A stretch of 64,000 nt of DNA from positions 2,833,263 through 2,897,262 of the forward strand of contig NW_023998426.1 of the NCBI RefSeq assembly GCF_014805625.2, read 5' to 3'. Of the stretch, positions 25,935-38,704 are shown piece by piece. Both the position numbers and the translations under genes were made by a program. The notes beneath the pieces were generated by a model that was not told where the DNA came from, did not search any database, and saw nothing but the letters and a program-made list of their open reading frames with translations. This DNA is from Glossina fuscipes (lineage: Eukaryota > Arthropoda > Insecta > Diptera > Glossinidae). The first letter of the stretch is position 1; the number at the start of each line of letters is the position of its first letter.

Positions 25935-26335
25935 GCCCAGGCTAATGATATATTACGTTTGTTCGAATGTAAGCAATACCCCCAAGTAGATGAGCCAGTC
26001 CCATCTTCAATTATACCGATTAGTTCACTATCACGTTGTGATTTGATTTAACTGTGTCTGTCCGCCCGACTACCACTGTTTTCTTGTGGTCAACGTAAAC
26101 GTAGCAATGTTTGGGATATTTTAATGAAATTTGGTACACCAATGTGTTTTGGTCCAAGGGCGAACTTCCCATACAGCGCCTAATTTTGAAAAGACGTTAT
26201 AAGAATAACTGTAGCATATTTAAAGGTGGACCATCGCCCACTGTAGTTTTTAAGATAAAAATGCTGGTTCTGGAAGATTCGGTCGCACTTAAACATAATT
26301 TTCTTACTTATTTTTTTTCGTTCATTGATAATTAA
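25935..26335 (+). repeat. FR1/FR2 chimeric repeat
   Basis: FR1 core at 26040-26250 ('gtgtctgtccgcccgac', 'aaatttggtacaccaatgtg', 'ccaagggcgaacttccc'), but the 3' end at 26270-26310 ('gaagattcggtcgcactt' then 'ttttcttactta') is the FR2-type end. Confidence 0.6.
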
Positions 26336-26390
26336 TTCTGAAGAATAAGGTAATAAATATACACTAATGTCAACATATACACCCACATAG

Positions 26391-26486
26391 TGAAAGAAAA
26401 AAAGGAAGAGAGAGAAGGACTAAGAGAATGAGCGTGAGTGACAGAGAGAGAGAGATAGAGAGCGAGCGAGGGGAGAGAAAGAGAAT
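26391..26486. repeat. GA-rich polypurine tract, about +8.8 kb from eve start
   Basis: About 95 bp dominated by GAGAG and GAAAG units, including AGAGAGAGAGAGAT. GAGA-factor sites are possible; may be only a microsatellite. Confidence 0.85.
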
Positions 26487-26489
26487 TTC

Positions 26490-28005
26490 CTTTGAATAGA
26501 GTAAAAAAAATTAATTAACAAAAAATACAACAAAAAAAAAAATTTTTTTTCTCCCTTCCCAATTTTGAACAAAAAGTTACGACTTATAAATCACAGAAAA
26601 AACAAACAAATAAACAATTATGCATAATTTTCCTATTATCAAATTTTGATCATTTCATTGTCTGCACAATTTCAACTTCATAATCCCTCATGATTAATTA
26701 TGCAATACCACCAGAAACCTGTAACGGAAACATTAGCCTTTTTTTTTCTTACGCATATATGTTATATAGATAGATATTCATTACATATGTTTGTTCCCAA
26801 AAAAAAAGAAAAAAAAGAAAATTAAAAAAAAGTTTAATAATCCGCACGTAAACACTGCAAACATCTGACACATGTTAAATGTAAAAGATAGAAACAAAAA
26901 TCCACTTTCCACTGTTCACACCTTCTGGATAAAAAGTAAGTTAATACATAGCATTTTTTTTTCCTTTTGTTAATCATCAAATAAACACAACAACAACAAT
27001 AACAACAACAAAAATTCAATCTGAGTTCTACTCATTCTTTATATTCTCTTATTTTCCCGAGGGAGTTTACTCACCAACGAACCCTTCAATTATTATCGGT
27101 GTTAAAGTCAGACGATGAATCGTATTTGCACGGAGTCATCGCATCTCTTTATTATTAAGCAATAAAATGTTACCACTTCTGTGTTCTATGCTCTGTATAA
27201 GTGGATTTTTACTTGAGCGTGAGTATCTATCTTCGTTCCGCTAGTGAATAAATAAAAAAGCAATTTTTTATTATACAAAACTATGTCAAAACATGTTTTG
27301 ACAACAACAATAACAACAACACCCCAATTAGCTGTCGAACACTTTTCAAATATGTAATCGCGTATGTGATATATTAAACTTAATTCACAACCCCTTTTCT
27401 TTCCCGGCGATTTATTTATTTATCTTTCTTTCCATAACGCTTCACAGTTTCTTTGTTTTTATTAATAGCAGAAAATTATTATAACCAGCAGCACTTATGT
27501 TAATTCCTTACTGATTTTCACGATTATATAAAGTTACATAAAATTTGTATTATTGCAACTTACGATTAGATCAATGCCACCGCTTTCATCGGCCATTTAT
27601 CCATCCGTACTTTGTGCAATGCCGATAAATATATTTGGTAGAGATCGTAAGCGTTTTGCATTTAAAGTGCAAGCAGAGTGAACACAAAGTCAGAATATAT
27701 CGAGATACATACCACGATGTGTCTTTGAGGCACATCGGAACATTGAACTTAAATTCTTAACCTATTTAGCGAAGTAAAGGTAGCTCTTACCAAGATAGCT
27801 CACAATTTTTAAAACTAACTAAGTTTTCGCTAAACTGCGATTTACTGCCAAGTGAATAAAATAAGTATCAAAATTGAAAAATATTAGGAAGCATGTACAT
27901 GTAAAACAAACTAAGTCTTTAGTCTATGATTACAGTAAACACTAATTTGTTAGGATCCTATGTACATCGAGTTGTAACAATTTTCAGCGACAGAAGTTGC
28001 AGCAT
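26490..28005. other. Non-repetitive flank 3' of eve
   Basis: No gene. Has a homeodomain-site-rich patch at 26612-26705 (TTATGCATAA, TAATCCC, TGATTAATTATGCAAT) and CAA-rich bits near 26987-27010 and 27300-27320. Candidate enhancer by position only. Confidence 0.4.
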
Positions 28006-28009
28006 TGGT

Positions 28010-28335
28010 TTAATGTGAGTTCCTGCCTGTAAGGCTTAACCTCACGGTGGCCCATGCCATAGGGTTATTAAGCGTAACCCACGCCCCCTGGCGAGTTAGA
28101 CAATCCCTGTAAACTAGGGGCCTAAACAGCACCAGAGTCCTGATTGTTTATTGTGTATGGATCAATAAACCCACTATGTTGAGTGTTGAGGCCTTTCCGC
28201 ACCTCGATTTGTTCCACTTTGGCATGGAACGGGTGAAAACCACAACCACCACGAGTACTCCCCGAAGGGCCGTACCCAAGCAGTCAGGGTTCACAGATTG
28301 ATCAACTCTATGCGTTCAAAAAGGGAAAGAAAAAT
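28010..28335. repeat. GC-richer island, probable retroelement fragment
   Basis: Clearly richer in G+C than the surroundings, with 'ggcttaacctcacggtggcc', 'cgcccccttggcg'-like text and 'ctccccgaagggccgtaccc'. All frames are broken. It resembles a non-LTR retrotransposon untranslated end in style, but I cannot name it. Confidence 0.35.
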
Positions 28336-28454
28336 GTTCTTGGTTCCGCCATAAAGGTTTCCACAAGCGCAGAGACATTACGAAGTTTGAAATTTATGAC
28401 ATGTCGTGAAGAATGCTGAAACCTATTGGAACCGCCAAAATCAGCCATATGCCG

Positions 28455-28700
28455 CAAGAGTAGCCAAGTAGCTAAGAATCGCGTCTATCAAGTTTGTGTT
28501 CGCTGGTTTAAATCCCAAAGGGGTAGAGTGTACTTTGGTCGTAGTTATAGTGGGTGCCTAACCGGTAAAGGCGTAACATTTAAAGATTGGGCCACACATA
28601 AACTAGACTGCGGCCATCTTTTTGCTTCTTTCGCTTCCTTCACTTCTTTCTGTCCGTCACCCTATTACACGCATGGAAGACATCTCCTGAGTTGTTATTT
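28455..28700 (+). repeat. tRNA-derived SINE, copy B (most complete)
   Basis: A-box-like TAGCCAAGTAGCTAAG at 28461 and B-box GGTTTAAATCC at 28505 sit at tRNA-like spacing, followed by a unique body and a pyrimidine-rich tail ('tttctgtccgtcaccctatt', 'acacgcatggaagacatctc'). Body and tail recur at 42658-42882; the tail alone recurs at 47548-47642. An open frame across it is an accident of the repeat. Confidence 0.75.
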
Positions 28701-28845
28701 TAAAATTTTAACGGAACTGCGAATTTTTGAAATATCTTGTAGGAGGTGTTCATCTTCATATAAATATATATAATATTACCCCATATGACATGTATTTGTT
28801 TTTCTGCATTAAAACGCTCTTTAAAATAGATTCAGAAGAAAAGTG

Positions 28846-29180
28846 GTACAGGATATGTTAAGTTTTGCTTTCGTTGTGTTTGCAACACCTAGAAGAGCGT
28901 GAGACAGACCTAACTCTTTCTATAACGATCACTTTCTCAATCGATTTCAGCTTGCCTGTGCATCTTTCTTTTTCGTCCGTCTATCCGTCTTGTATTCTTG
29001 TATTCAACCTATAAGCCGCAAATTCCTGATATATTTCGATAAAAATTCTTACCCTAGCTTAGCATTACTCAAGGACAGATGCTATTTAAAATGGTTCAGA
29101 ACGGACTGCTTTTTGGACCACCTTCCATATAAGGCCTCAGTTTGAACCACCATTTAGGCTAACGATTTTCATAAGGTTTA
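28846..29180 (+). repeat. FR1 repeat, decayed
   Basis: 'ggatatgttaagttttgctt', 'gcaacacctagaagagcg', 'tccgtctatccgtcttgtat', 'caacctataagccgcaaatt' and 'tgatatatttcgataaaaat' in FR1 order. Confidence 0.7.
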
Positions 29181-29459
29181 GAAACGAAAAAATTATGATA
29201 GTTCTGCCACTAACCGATTAATCGATTAAATTAGGACTGCCTCTGCAAGTGCTAAATTTCGGACATTTCTAATATCCTCTGCCCCCATTATTAGATCTAT
29301 CATAAGAAAAATTTCGAATGAGATTTTTTGCTTTTTATAAGCATTTTGTGCGAAATTTTCTTCAAAAAAAAAACCGATAATCCTTTGTTTCATATTAAAG
29401 GAATAGAAAAACCATTCTAGGTTGTAAGGACCAACATCGTCCTTCATTTTGATCCCCTA

Positions 29460-30828
29460 CGTAGACTTAAGGTTAATTAAGTTATCTTAAGTATTTTATT
29501 TTTAGCCTAAGTCTACTTGCATGTAAGACAGATGACAGACCAGGGATAGTCACGATTTGCAATTACGGTATATACTTCGAACCTGCATCTTATTAATCGG
29601 CAGGGTGAAAGCTTCTTCTGGTTTTGGCAGCCAAAGTGCTAACAACGCTCTGTTAAAGTAAGCGTGTGCTTCGATCGCAATCGCGTGAATCACTTACATA
29701 ATAAAGATAAAAGTTAAGAATAAGATATCAGTGTTCATAAGAACCACTTAGGCATAAGATCAAACTGTTGAAGCGATTGTTAGAAATAATTATTGCTTGT
29801 AAATCGTATCGACCAAGTCACTCTCCTTTATACGCATATAGACAGAACCGAATGGTAACTGAGAGACTAACTGGAGAAATAATCGGTAGCTAGGTTGCAT
29901 TTCGGCGGAGCTCCGGAAAAATACAAATTTTTTTTTAAAAGTAATCGCCGGAGAGGAAACTTTGGCGAAAATTTTTTCTTTACAAGATTACTTTCTGTTT
30001 TCTTCTCGTCTTCACTTTCCCTAGTAAAATCTAGTTGGCGGAAAGAAAGAGCCAGGGATTGGTTTGAAGGAAAAAAAATTGACTGCCTACGCTGTTGTAA
30101 TTTTTAATTTAACATAGCTTATGACAAACGCTTCCACAACTAACTCATAGTTACGTTATAGTGAAAAAAAAAGTTTCGCCGAAGCTAAGGCAAGTAAGAA
30201 ATTTATACCAATTTCTCGTTAAAGTAAATTTCTTATTCACTGTACACTGCTTTTGGTTTTTAGACGGTTGTTATTGTTTGTTTGTCTTCGCTTTGTGTTG
30301 GCGAATCACATTCATTTCCAAATATTATCAAATAACTCCCTCCTCTGTTCCCTGAATATTGCATAAGTCATCGCAGTGAAGTTAGACAGCAGGACGGAAA
30401 TTTCGAATGTGATTTTGAGTCCACCAATGCATCCGCCTTAGCGTTACAAATGAAGTCTAAAAATTAGTATGATTTCAATCCTCTAGTAGAAGCTTCAAAA
30501 ATATTTGTGTCAATCCAATAAAATAATAAAAATAAAAAAAATAAAAAAATAAATGAAAAATATTAGGGAAACGTGAAATCTCAACCATTAGTGTTATAAA
30601 AATCATGATGGGAAACAAACAAACGCTCTAACTGTTATCATGCATGAATATGAAAAAATTCAATCATCATCATCATCGACCAAGAAAATATCTACACACA
30701 TATATAAATTAATAATGAACGTATGCATGTACGCGGAGACCATATGCAACAATAAATGATCATAAAAACTGCAAAGGTGCTAATTCATTATTTAATGAAA
30801 TGAAAACAAGTTAATAAAAAAAAAAAAT

Positions 30829-30866
<38 letters not shown>

Positions 30867-32436
30867 ATATGTTGTTATGTATATGGTGGAGAATATCTCT
30901 CCTATCCGTCCCTTTATATAATTTATGGCATATGAATAAATAAGCAAAGGTAGTCTTTATAATCTTTTACATGATCTGCCGACCATATAATTACGATTTT
31001 GTTAAGAAAAAATTTTCTCTTTTTCTTTTTTTTTTTGTTCTTTAGCACACGTCTTTATTAGTCATTTTCCGTCACATCAGTCGTAATAAACATTTAAACA
31101 TTATAAACATTTTCTTTTTTTTTTTTTGTTCATATTCAATTCACACCAAGCTTATCGTTCGCTTCACGTATGTGCATCCAAATTCTCTGGTTACACACTT
31201 TTCCATTTATTCGTATAGTTGGGGCCGAATAAAAAGGCAAACCGTTGTGACAAAAGATAGTTATGCTCGACGAACTAATGAACTAAGGCGACCTGTTTGG
31301 AAGTTTGTGTTACCGAGATGAAGAGATGTTTTGACATTTCGTTGATAATTATGCTGAAAGAATCCGTGGCTTGTTGTTAGCATAGAACTCCACTGAACAG
31401 TTAGCCGTTAGCTTATAGTAATGTAAAGGAGTAATAAACGTCAATGTTACAGAATAATTGGGGGTCTGTTAAGTCAGTAAGTCAGTGTCAGTTCAGTGTT
31501 AGTTCAGTCACTCAAGTGCGGAAAAGTTCACTCCAATCGTAGCTATGGTTAATGCTCAGTTGGTGAAGACATAACCCTTTCCCATTGCACTTCAATGCGC
31601 TTATATTTTTCTTCAGTTCTTTCTGACCATCACAGAGCACATCTACTGAGAGAAAAAAAAAACGGGCAAACAGACAAACAGAGAGAGATTTAAACAGATT
31701 CAACAAGTGATTCTAACTAAGAAACTAGTTTTAAACCGATTGCTGCACTGAACTAAGGGTCTATTGCAAGTCGCTATTCTGTCCAAGCTTTGTATACATT
31801 CGCACAAGCTTATTGTACCCTGTCCAGGTAACAACCAATATTGAGTACATTTCATCCGCTTGGTGGATTTTCCTCATCGCGCCTCATCATATCGTGTCTT
31901 TTATAGATAACTGAGCGAATTGGAAAATATATTTACATATTGTAAATACATACATATATTAGAGGTTAGTGAGCCCAATTTGCGCATGTCCAATAGGCGT
32001 CGTCCACCGCCTATCTCCTTCTCTTTCATCCCATAGGCGATAATTGGAAGGAAGTCGTATTTCATGAATTGCTCTTACCAGCAACCTTTAAAGTCCACAA
32101 TTGACAAATGGAAAAGGTATTAACATCTATTGCGGCAATGCATAGAATTCTGATATGCATTCACCATGTAGTCAGAAACTTACTCTGCTCTGCTTACTCT
32201 TATCAATTTTGCCTTCTCCGCATAGCCTCCTTAATCGTGTAAGAGGCTGACTGCAAGAGAATCCCGGGAGAATCACATGTTTCAGGTTTTCGCCCAGACA
32301 TCTGAGAAGTGCCAAAAGTAATGCCACCTTAGCTTTACCAGAAAATATTTGATTGAATGAAGTTCACTTAAAATTATTTTAATACGTTTCGTTTGCATTT
32401 TGGCAAAGGAATTCTATTACGTAATATATACCGCAT
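29460..32436. other. Gene-free stretch
   Basis: AT-rich; TA run at 30828-30870; CATCAT run near 30661-30680; clustered 'gttcagtgttagttcagtca' short repeats at 31465-31515. No gene or transposon recognised. Confidence 0.4.
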
Positions 32437-32506
32437 TACTCAATGAGCTCATGGAAGGACATGTATACTGCATGCATATATACATGTATGCTGTCTCCAT
32501 TGAGTA
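32437..32506. repeat. 70-nt imperfect hairpin
   Basis: TACTCAATG pairs with CATTGAGTA at the ends (9 bp, exact), ACATGTATA pairs with TATACATGT inside (9 bp, exact), with an internal loop between and a loop of about 9 nt. Size is like a microRNA precursor, but a small MITE remnant is equally possible. Confidence 0.6.
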
Positions 32507-32509
32507 TGG

Positions 32510-33060
32510 CTTTTACAACAGGCTTTTAACGATATGTGGCGAAATTTCATGGCCTTTCGATCGTTAGTTTGCAAGTTAAAGTCGTTATGATGATACTGTT
32601 TTTGTTTTTGTAGAAGTGTAGAAAAATCTGAATTTCGTATGTACCGCCGCTAGCGGGAAAGTCATTTTGATACATTTTATTTGACGGTTGGTACTATCTT
32701 AAAATTGTATGAAGTCGTCCTGCATCTCATTCTACGGCCTTATTGAATGACGAATAAATCGCATTAAACGTCCAGTAAGGGCCTCTTCTAGTTGCAAACG
32801 TCACTAAGTTTATTTCATTTTAATTAAATTTAAGTAAATATTTCTCTTAATTTTCGGATTAATTCGATCCAAGGTTTAAGTTACGCGAACTTTTGATAGA
32901 ACTCTGCAGTTTATATGCCGCATAAAAGAAATTTTAACAGAGAGAGGGAAAGTTGACTGCCTACGTAGTTCTCCAATCAAGCCCCGCTTGTTTCTGAATT
33001 TATTGATAGCTCATCTATTATCCATAAGTGATGAGTAATCTTATTCTACGCCACTATTGG
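32510..33060. other. Intergenic, nothing recognised
   Basis: No gene or repeat identified. Confidence 0.4.
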
Positions 33061-33064
33061 TAAA

Positions 33065-33385
33065 GAGTATGTTAAGTTTACATCGATATATGTAACAGCC
33101 AGAAGGATATGAAATAGATTTGGGTTCTTATTATATTCGACATTTCAGAATCATTGTCTAAATCGAACTAAGTTCGTGTACTTGACCGTCGGATGTCTGC
33201 TCAGGTGCTTTTTATGTTCAGCCTACTGCCCGCAATTTCTGATACACTTTAATAAAAATATCCTACACCGACATATTTTGCCTCAAAATCGGACGGTATT
33301 GAAAATGGTCTGGATCGGACCACTTTTTCGGCCATTTACCTTATTGCACTACGGTGTTTAGTGGTGAGCCGTTGTCGATTGGTTA
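33065..33385 (+). repeat. FR1 repeat, decayed
   Basis: 'gagtatgttaagtttacatc', 'gtaacagccagaaggatatg', 'tcagcctactgcccgcaatt', 'gataaca'-like core, then 'tattgaaaatggtctggatc' and 'ggaccactttttcggccatt'. Confidence 0.7.
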
Positions 33386-33399
33386 AAAAAGGTCTTTCT

Positions 33400-35125
33400 T
33401 GTAAAATAACTTTAATAAAACCTTCGAGGCGATTTGGACAGTTTTATCCGGCTGGGAGCATACAAACATCCCATGCATAGAACCTGGTCACTAAGGAGTA
33501 CAAAGGTCGTGTGATTACTTCAAAACCGCAAAACCAGATGCTGCATTGAATAAAGTACAGTATTACCGCTACCCAAGACTGTAGCCATTCGCTTTGAGAA
33601 TATTTTTCCAATAATTTACCGCAAATAAGCGAAAACACGCTTTATTCTATTGTAACTAACACATGTAAGAAAGAAAATTTTATTTTTATATATAAAGGCG
33701 ACTGTATATCGCTACCATATATCAATGAGCGCTTGTCGGCGCATCAATTTACAATGGGATCAAAAAAAATTTTTTTTTTTTTATATAACACATTCCATTG
33801 TATGTGGAAAGTGAACAGAACGCAATGATATAAAGATAATGCGAATCGAATATGAATGAAAATAAAAGAAGAAATCGTTACCAATGTGAAACATAAATGA
33901 TTTGTGTTTTGTTAATCAGTAATATTTCGTCTTTAATAAGCGTTAAGAGCTGGTTATAATTAAAACACATATAAAATGTAATCGATAGATGAGATGAGAA
34001 GACAAAACGCATAAATGGTCAGACAAATTTACGAGATGGTGCGACAATATTTTTCTTTGTTATTTATTGTTGTAGTTGTGTTCATGTCATCATATTCTAT
34101 CTATCGTTCGCAACGATATGCATAAATGGTTATTAAAGGCGATAACATAGACCCGTAATCAACCATAACGTGGCGGAAAATTAATTGCCTAAATAATCAA
34201 TAGATGTGAAAGTGCTCCTATAGTCACGTTGGCAAGACCATGTGCGCAAAACGGGGGATATAAGCATACATTTACATACCATAAGCATGAACGGTTTACG
34301 TGTACGCAATCAAATGGAAATACTGTCAAAACATTGCAATGCGTCGCTTTTATTATGCATGCGCATGTGTATGTGTGCATATGTGTATAACACTGCATTG
34401 GTGTAACATGATAAATAACCATTTAAACGATAATTGACAAGGAGAAAAATTGCTGACCGTTAGCTCACTACGTACATATATATATACACATTCATGCACA
34501 TGAAGCAAGCAAGCAAGCAAGCAAGGTGTTCCATATTAGGAGTAAGAGATAGAGATAGAGATAGAGATAGAGAGAGATATGTCTTCTTTCCATATAGATA
34601 TATATTAAATTGCTTGTCAGTTACCCCTAATAAAACCGAATCTAATAAAATTTCTTCCACCGTTGATGGCCATGGAAGATGCATGAGCGTACTTTAAAGG
34701 CGACTTAATGAAAACAAAATGATTGCCACCATCACTTGTGCGGTGAAATCTATTGATGAACTTTTCAAAGCACATGCTTACAGCGATACCGCAAAACAAA
34801 AAAAAACAAAAAGCAAAAAACAAAACAGAAAGAAAGAAAAATTTTCACTTACACGATGATGTCCTTCTTCTTTGCAGTATATGGACTTGAATGGATTTTA
34901 ATGTATTAGTAGCATCATATCATCTCCTTTCGACCTGCTACCATCAAACCCTTGAGATTACAGCGCATGTTCCGTATTAGGTGCTGAAGCTTATGTTAAA
35001 TTTAAATCAATTTATTTTCTATATACAGGAAGGACAGTTTTGATGCATTCGATGACATCCTTCAACAGTTGTTGTTTCTTGTTTTTTTGTCAAAAAGTTT
35101 AATTAAAAAGCAAGCAAAAGCATTA
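33400..35125. other. Gene-free stretch
   Basis: Mostly single-copy in appearance. Contains the microsatellites at 34503-34579 and a GATGGCCATGG motif at 34665. Confidence 0.4.
34503..34579. repeat. (AAGC)n and (GATAGA)n microsatellites
   Basis: AAGC repeated at 34503-34525 and GATAGA units at 34545-34579. Confidence 0.95.
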
Positions 35126-35129
35126 TAGT

Positions 35130-35490
35130 AGGCCACGATCAACACTTAAATACCCTACACCACTTCCTTATTAATATTGTTATTTATGTAATGACATTTC
35201 AAAATAAAGCTTTATATGGGACGGTCGCGAAAAAGTGACCTGCTCCAAATCATTTTTATTAGGTTTCGCTCTTAAGTGTTGCATGCAGTCTCACAAACTT
35301 CAAACGCCCTTGTACCTTGTGGTGATGCAGGACGAAAAAATCATAATCAATCTCTTAATATCCTGGTGCCTTTTGATGTTGTTCTTCATAATGAAAAAAT
35401 GCATAATATTAGGGCAAAAATGTTTACATTTAACATAACTATAAGCAGATACCTTTACCCCTAATACCCTTAATACCTAAAATACTCTAC
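35130..35490 (-). repeat. FR1 repeat
   Basis: Plus strand shows 'taggccacgatcaacactta', 'aaataccctacaccact', 'gctttatatgggacggtcgc' and 'aagtgacctgctcc', the reversed FR1 3' half; the other half is decayed. Confidence 0.7.
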
Positions 35491-35499
35491 ATTTTCCTA

Positions 35500-36810
35500 A
35501 ATCCGTTAAAACGGTTTACTTTGTTTTCGATATGAATACATTGTAAAGTAAAAAGGAAAATTCAGTCGAATAAATAAATAGATGGAGATACAATAAGATA
35601 TGATCCGCAAACGTGCAGACAGACATACTATTACAAATGGAAGAGCGAGAGTGAGTTTTCTTCAATCATCGTAGTTTGGCCTTCCTTCGACTGCCTTCCC
35701 CCGGGCCAAACAAATTAACAATAAATATTATTTTCTGCTTTATGCGTTGTTTACATGAAGATGTTCATCAGAATTGTGTCCGGACAACACTTGCCGATGC
35801 TTTTTGACATACGGTTAACGATACGAGACATAGTCCTGTTCGGTCCAATTAGTTCGATCTGCTTTCTAGCTATTCATTAAAACTAAAATCTTGACGGGAA
35901 ATTTCCATGTTTGGAGAGCAAGTTAAATAAAAGCTTATAAGAAACGCTTGGGGCCGTGGAGTTAAGGCTGAAGCTAAACGCGAAAAAGCCCTTTTTAAAG
36001 TCAAAGAAAATAAGTGCATTGCATTAACTTTTGAAGGTATTAACATAAATAAAGCTTAATACACATACATATGCTGGAAATATTAATAAAGACTCAATCA
36101 TCCGTTAAAACAATTCTGCGCGATTTTCATGGAAATGACTCAGTATCTTTTGCGTGCACAGTAGTATGTGTCTTTGCCTTATTTTAAGAAAAAAGTTTTC
36201 ATAGTTCTATTAGGCTATAAAGTATTGTTGCATTTGCTGCAGTCATAACCCTTTAAAATAGTCCTCGCTTTACCGTCGCTACGATCGGAAATATTATCTA
36301 TCGAAACATAACGTAATACCTGAAAAGACTGAAAAGCATTTTGCAGATACTGCATTAACGGTAATGCGATCTCGTTTGAATAACACGACGATGTGCTCTC
36401 AGATATTTACCAGAAACCTGGGAAAAAGAAAAAGGCCCATCGGCCATCTAACGTGCTAACTCGCAAGTCTATCCACTGAACTATACGGCAGAATACGTCT
36501 TCGGTGCCTCGAAAGCTAAACTAGGTAGAGAAAAACCGGTTATAGGTATTTAAGGAAAACATTTTGAAACTTTACATGCTCACGTGTCGAAAAGGGTTAA
36601 TTTGATCCAAGCGGTAGTTTTGTGTTGGTGACAGAAGAGAAGAACAAGTGAAACCTGATAAAATTAGGCATAAAAAATTAAAGCTAAAAGCAGCGAATAT
36701 TCGCCTTTAAAGAGAAAGGAACAAACAATTTTAAAAGTCACTGCTGAAGTGGGTGAATATGGGAGGTGAACATATCACGAAGTGGGTTCAAAAAAAGACA
36801 TATATATATA
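35500..36810. other. Gene-free stretch, possible old element
   Basis: 35,930-36,720 has more even base composition, but all frames are interrupted and no family is recognised. It may belong to the mariner copy that follows. Confidence 0.35.
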
Positions 36811-36819
36811 ACGGAGTTG

Positions 36820-37040
36820 GCCGCCTGCAACTTTTTCTTGTTCGCAAGAAGGGAAAAAAACATTGAAAGCACGGAGTTGTGCCACGATGAAGGAAATAAA
36901 GACCACATCGCTGGAAGAGTTCAAGGTCTTACCTAAAAGCCCATATCAGAAGTGCTTTGAAGATTGGAAAAAATGCTAGCACAGGTGCATTATATCTAAG
37001 GGAGATCGATCACCTGAAAGGGCACAAAATTATTGATATA
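36820..37040 (+). pseudogene. Mariner-type transposase C-terminal relic
   Basis: Conceptual reading: FFLFAR, then (other frame) ATMKEIKTTSLEEFKVLPKS followed by PYQKCFEDWKKC, a stop, HRCIISKGD. This is the standard mariner C-terminus and a less decayed version of the one at 6385-6575. Confidence 0.8.
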
Positions 37041-37044
37041 TGAT

Positions 37045-38700
37045 GAATAGATAAATATTTTTCGAAAAAAATAAAAATAAAATAAAAAATGAAATAAAAT
37101 TTCCCCCTTTTTTTTGAACACACATCTCTCTCACTTATTGGTGCTATTATCTACTTCTTATTAGTTCTGATATCCAATTTTCTGTTACCACTGGAATGGA
37201 AAAGTGCCGTACACCGACCGGTATTGACTAGCAATAGTCAGCCATAAAAAAGTCATAGTGACATTTGCTTTTTTTTTTGAGATTTCATTCTTTCTTTTTT
37301 CGACTTTTTACATTTGTACGAGGTGACTGAAGACAATAGACGCAAAACTATTTTTATTGCGGTTTAGCTGTTTAGACTCGAAAATTTTCATCAATATTTT
37401 AGTTGAAAAAAAAAAAAAAAAACAATTTAACTTTGTAACCGAAATTTACAAAACGGTTGTAAAACTATCAGATTTTTTCTTCTTTTTTTTATTTTTTTTT
37501 TAAATAAATTCATTTTTTATAACCATTTGCTTAGCGTCTGCCCAAAAACGAGCTGCGATCGTATATAATACTGAAAGGCATTTATTCTAAAAATTGAAAT
37601 CATTTTTTTTCCTTTCTTACCTTGTTAAGTTAATAATTTCACAGACTTTTCCTTATTTTTTGTTTTTTTATTATATTTTATTTGACTGCCATAAATATTG
37701 AAAATTTTTACAGGAACTACAAAAAAAAAAAAAAAAACGAAAACAACGAACTACTTGCCTTCGAATTCTAGTTCTAGTTTCACTAAAAAGCAGTTTACGG
37801 TAACATTTGGTATTTTTTATCAGAAAAAAAAAAAAAAAATGAAAAGAAACAAAACAAAAAATGCGAAAACAGTTCAAAAGAAATCCCATTGACCTTGTTA
37901 AGTATATTAACGCTCCGCGGGTTTTTTGCTTAAAAAAAAAAAAAATCTTCTTTTTTTTAGGCATAATTTTGGTTCGACCCTCTTCTTTTACCTAAATAAA
38001 AAAAAAGGTTCCTTATTCATACCTACTTACAATGGACCGCAACTAAAATAATTTTTTATCCTACGTTTTCCACATAAAACAGACGGAATATAAGAATTGG
38101 AGACCTCGGAAGGTCTACACATAGGTTTATCTATTTGGATATGTCGTCTGCTTCCGGGATCTCCGAGATAAAAGGTTTAGATAGAACATTAGTAGACTCA
38201 TGCATAGAACTCGTATGTAAATGCCTTCGATCCTGTTCACACTTATGCAATTAAAGCGAAAGCTGTTTACTTTGATACGTAAAGCAAACTAACCTCAAAG
38301 TGAACGTAGATTTTTCACTTGTAGTCGCAACAACCAGACATTTCCATGTTGATTTAATCAACCAAATTAATTGTTAGCCTCACATAAGCTCAAAGAAGCA
38401 TAATTGCCGGGAGCCTTGCAGACCGAAGCTCTCCTATATAAGAAAGTTATATTTCGTTCAGGTGGACAAGTGGACCAATAGACGAATCCCATCTTTTACC
38501 ACAGATCGTCATGATCAAGTTCCACAAACACCTTCACTGCACTGTAGCGGTGAAAATGGGATTGGGGAATAGCATTGGTTGCACGAAACCGTAATGTGTG
38601 ACAGAGCGGGAGGAATTTAGGAGAAATATTATTTTTACAAATTACGTACGTAAGTTTATGATTTTCAAGCCCACTAACGAAAGGGGTGGATTTATTCTTT
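37045..38700. other. Poly-A/T-rich intergenic
   Basis: Many A and T runs between 37,260 and 38,000. 38,040-38,700 is more balanced but no gene is recognised. Confidence 0.4.
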
Positions 38701-38704
38701 TTAC

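Noticed and set aside
28426..28773. 115-codon plus-strand ORF
   Set aside because: It lies over the tRNA-derived SINE copy B; the other copies are not open in this frame.
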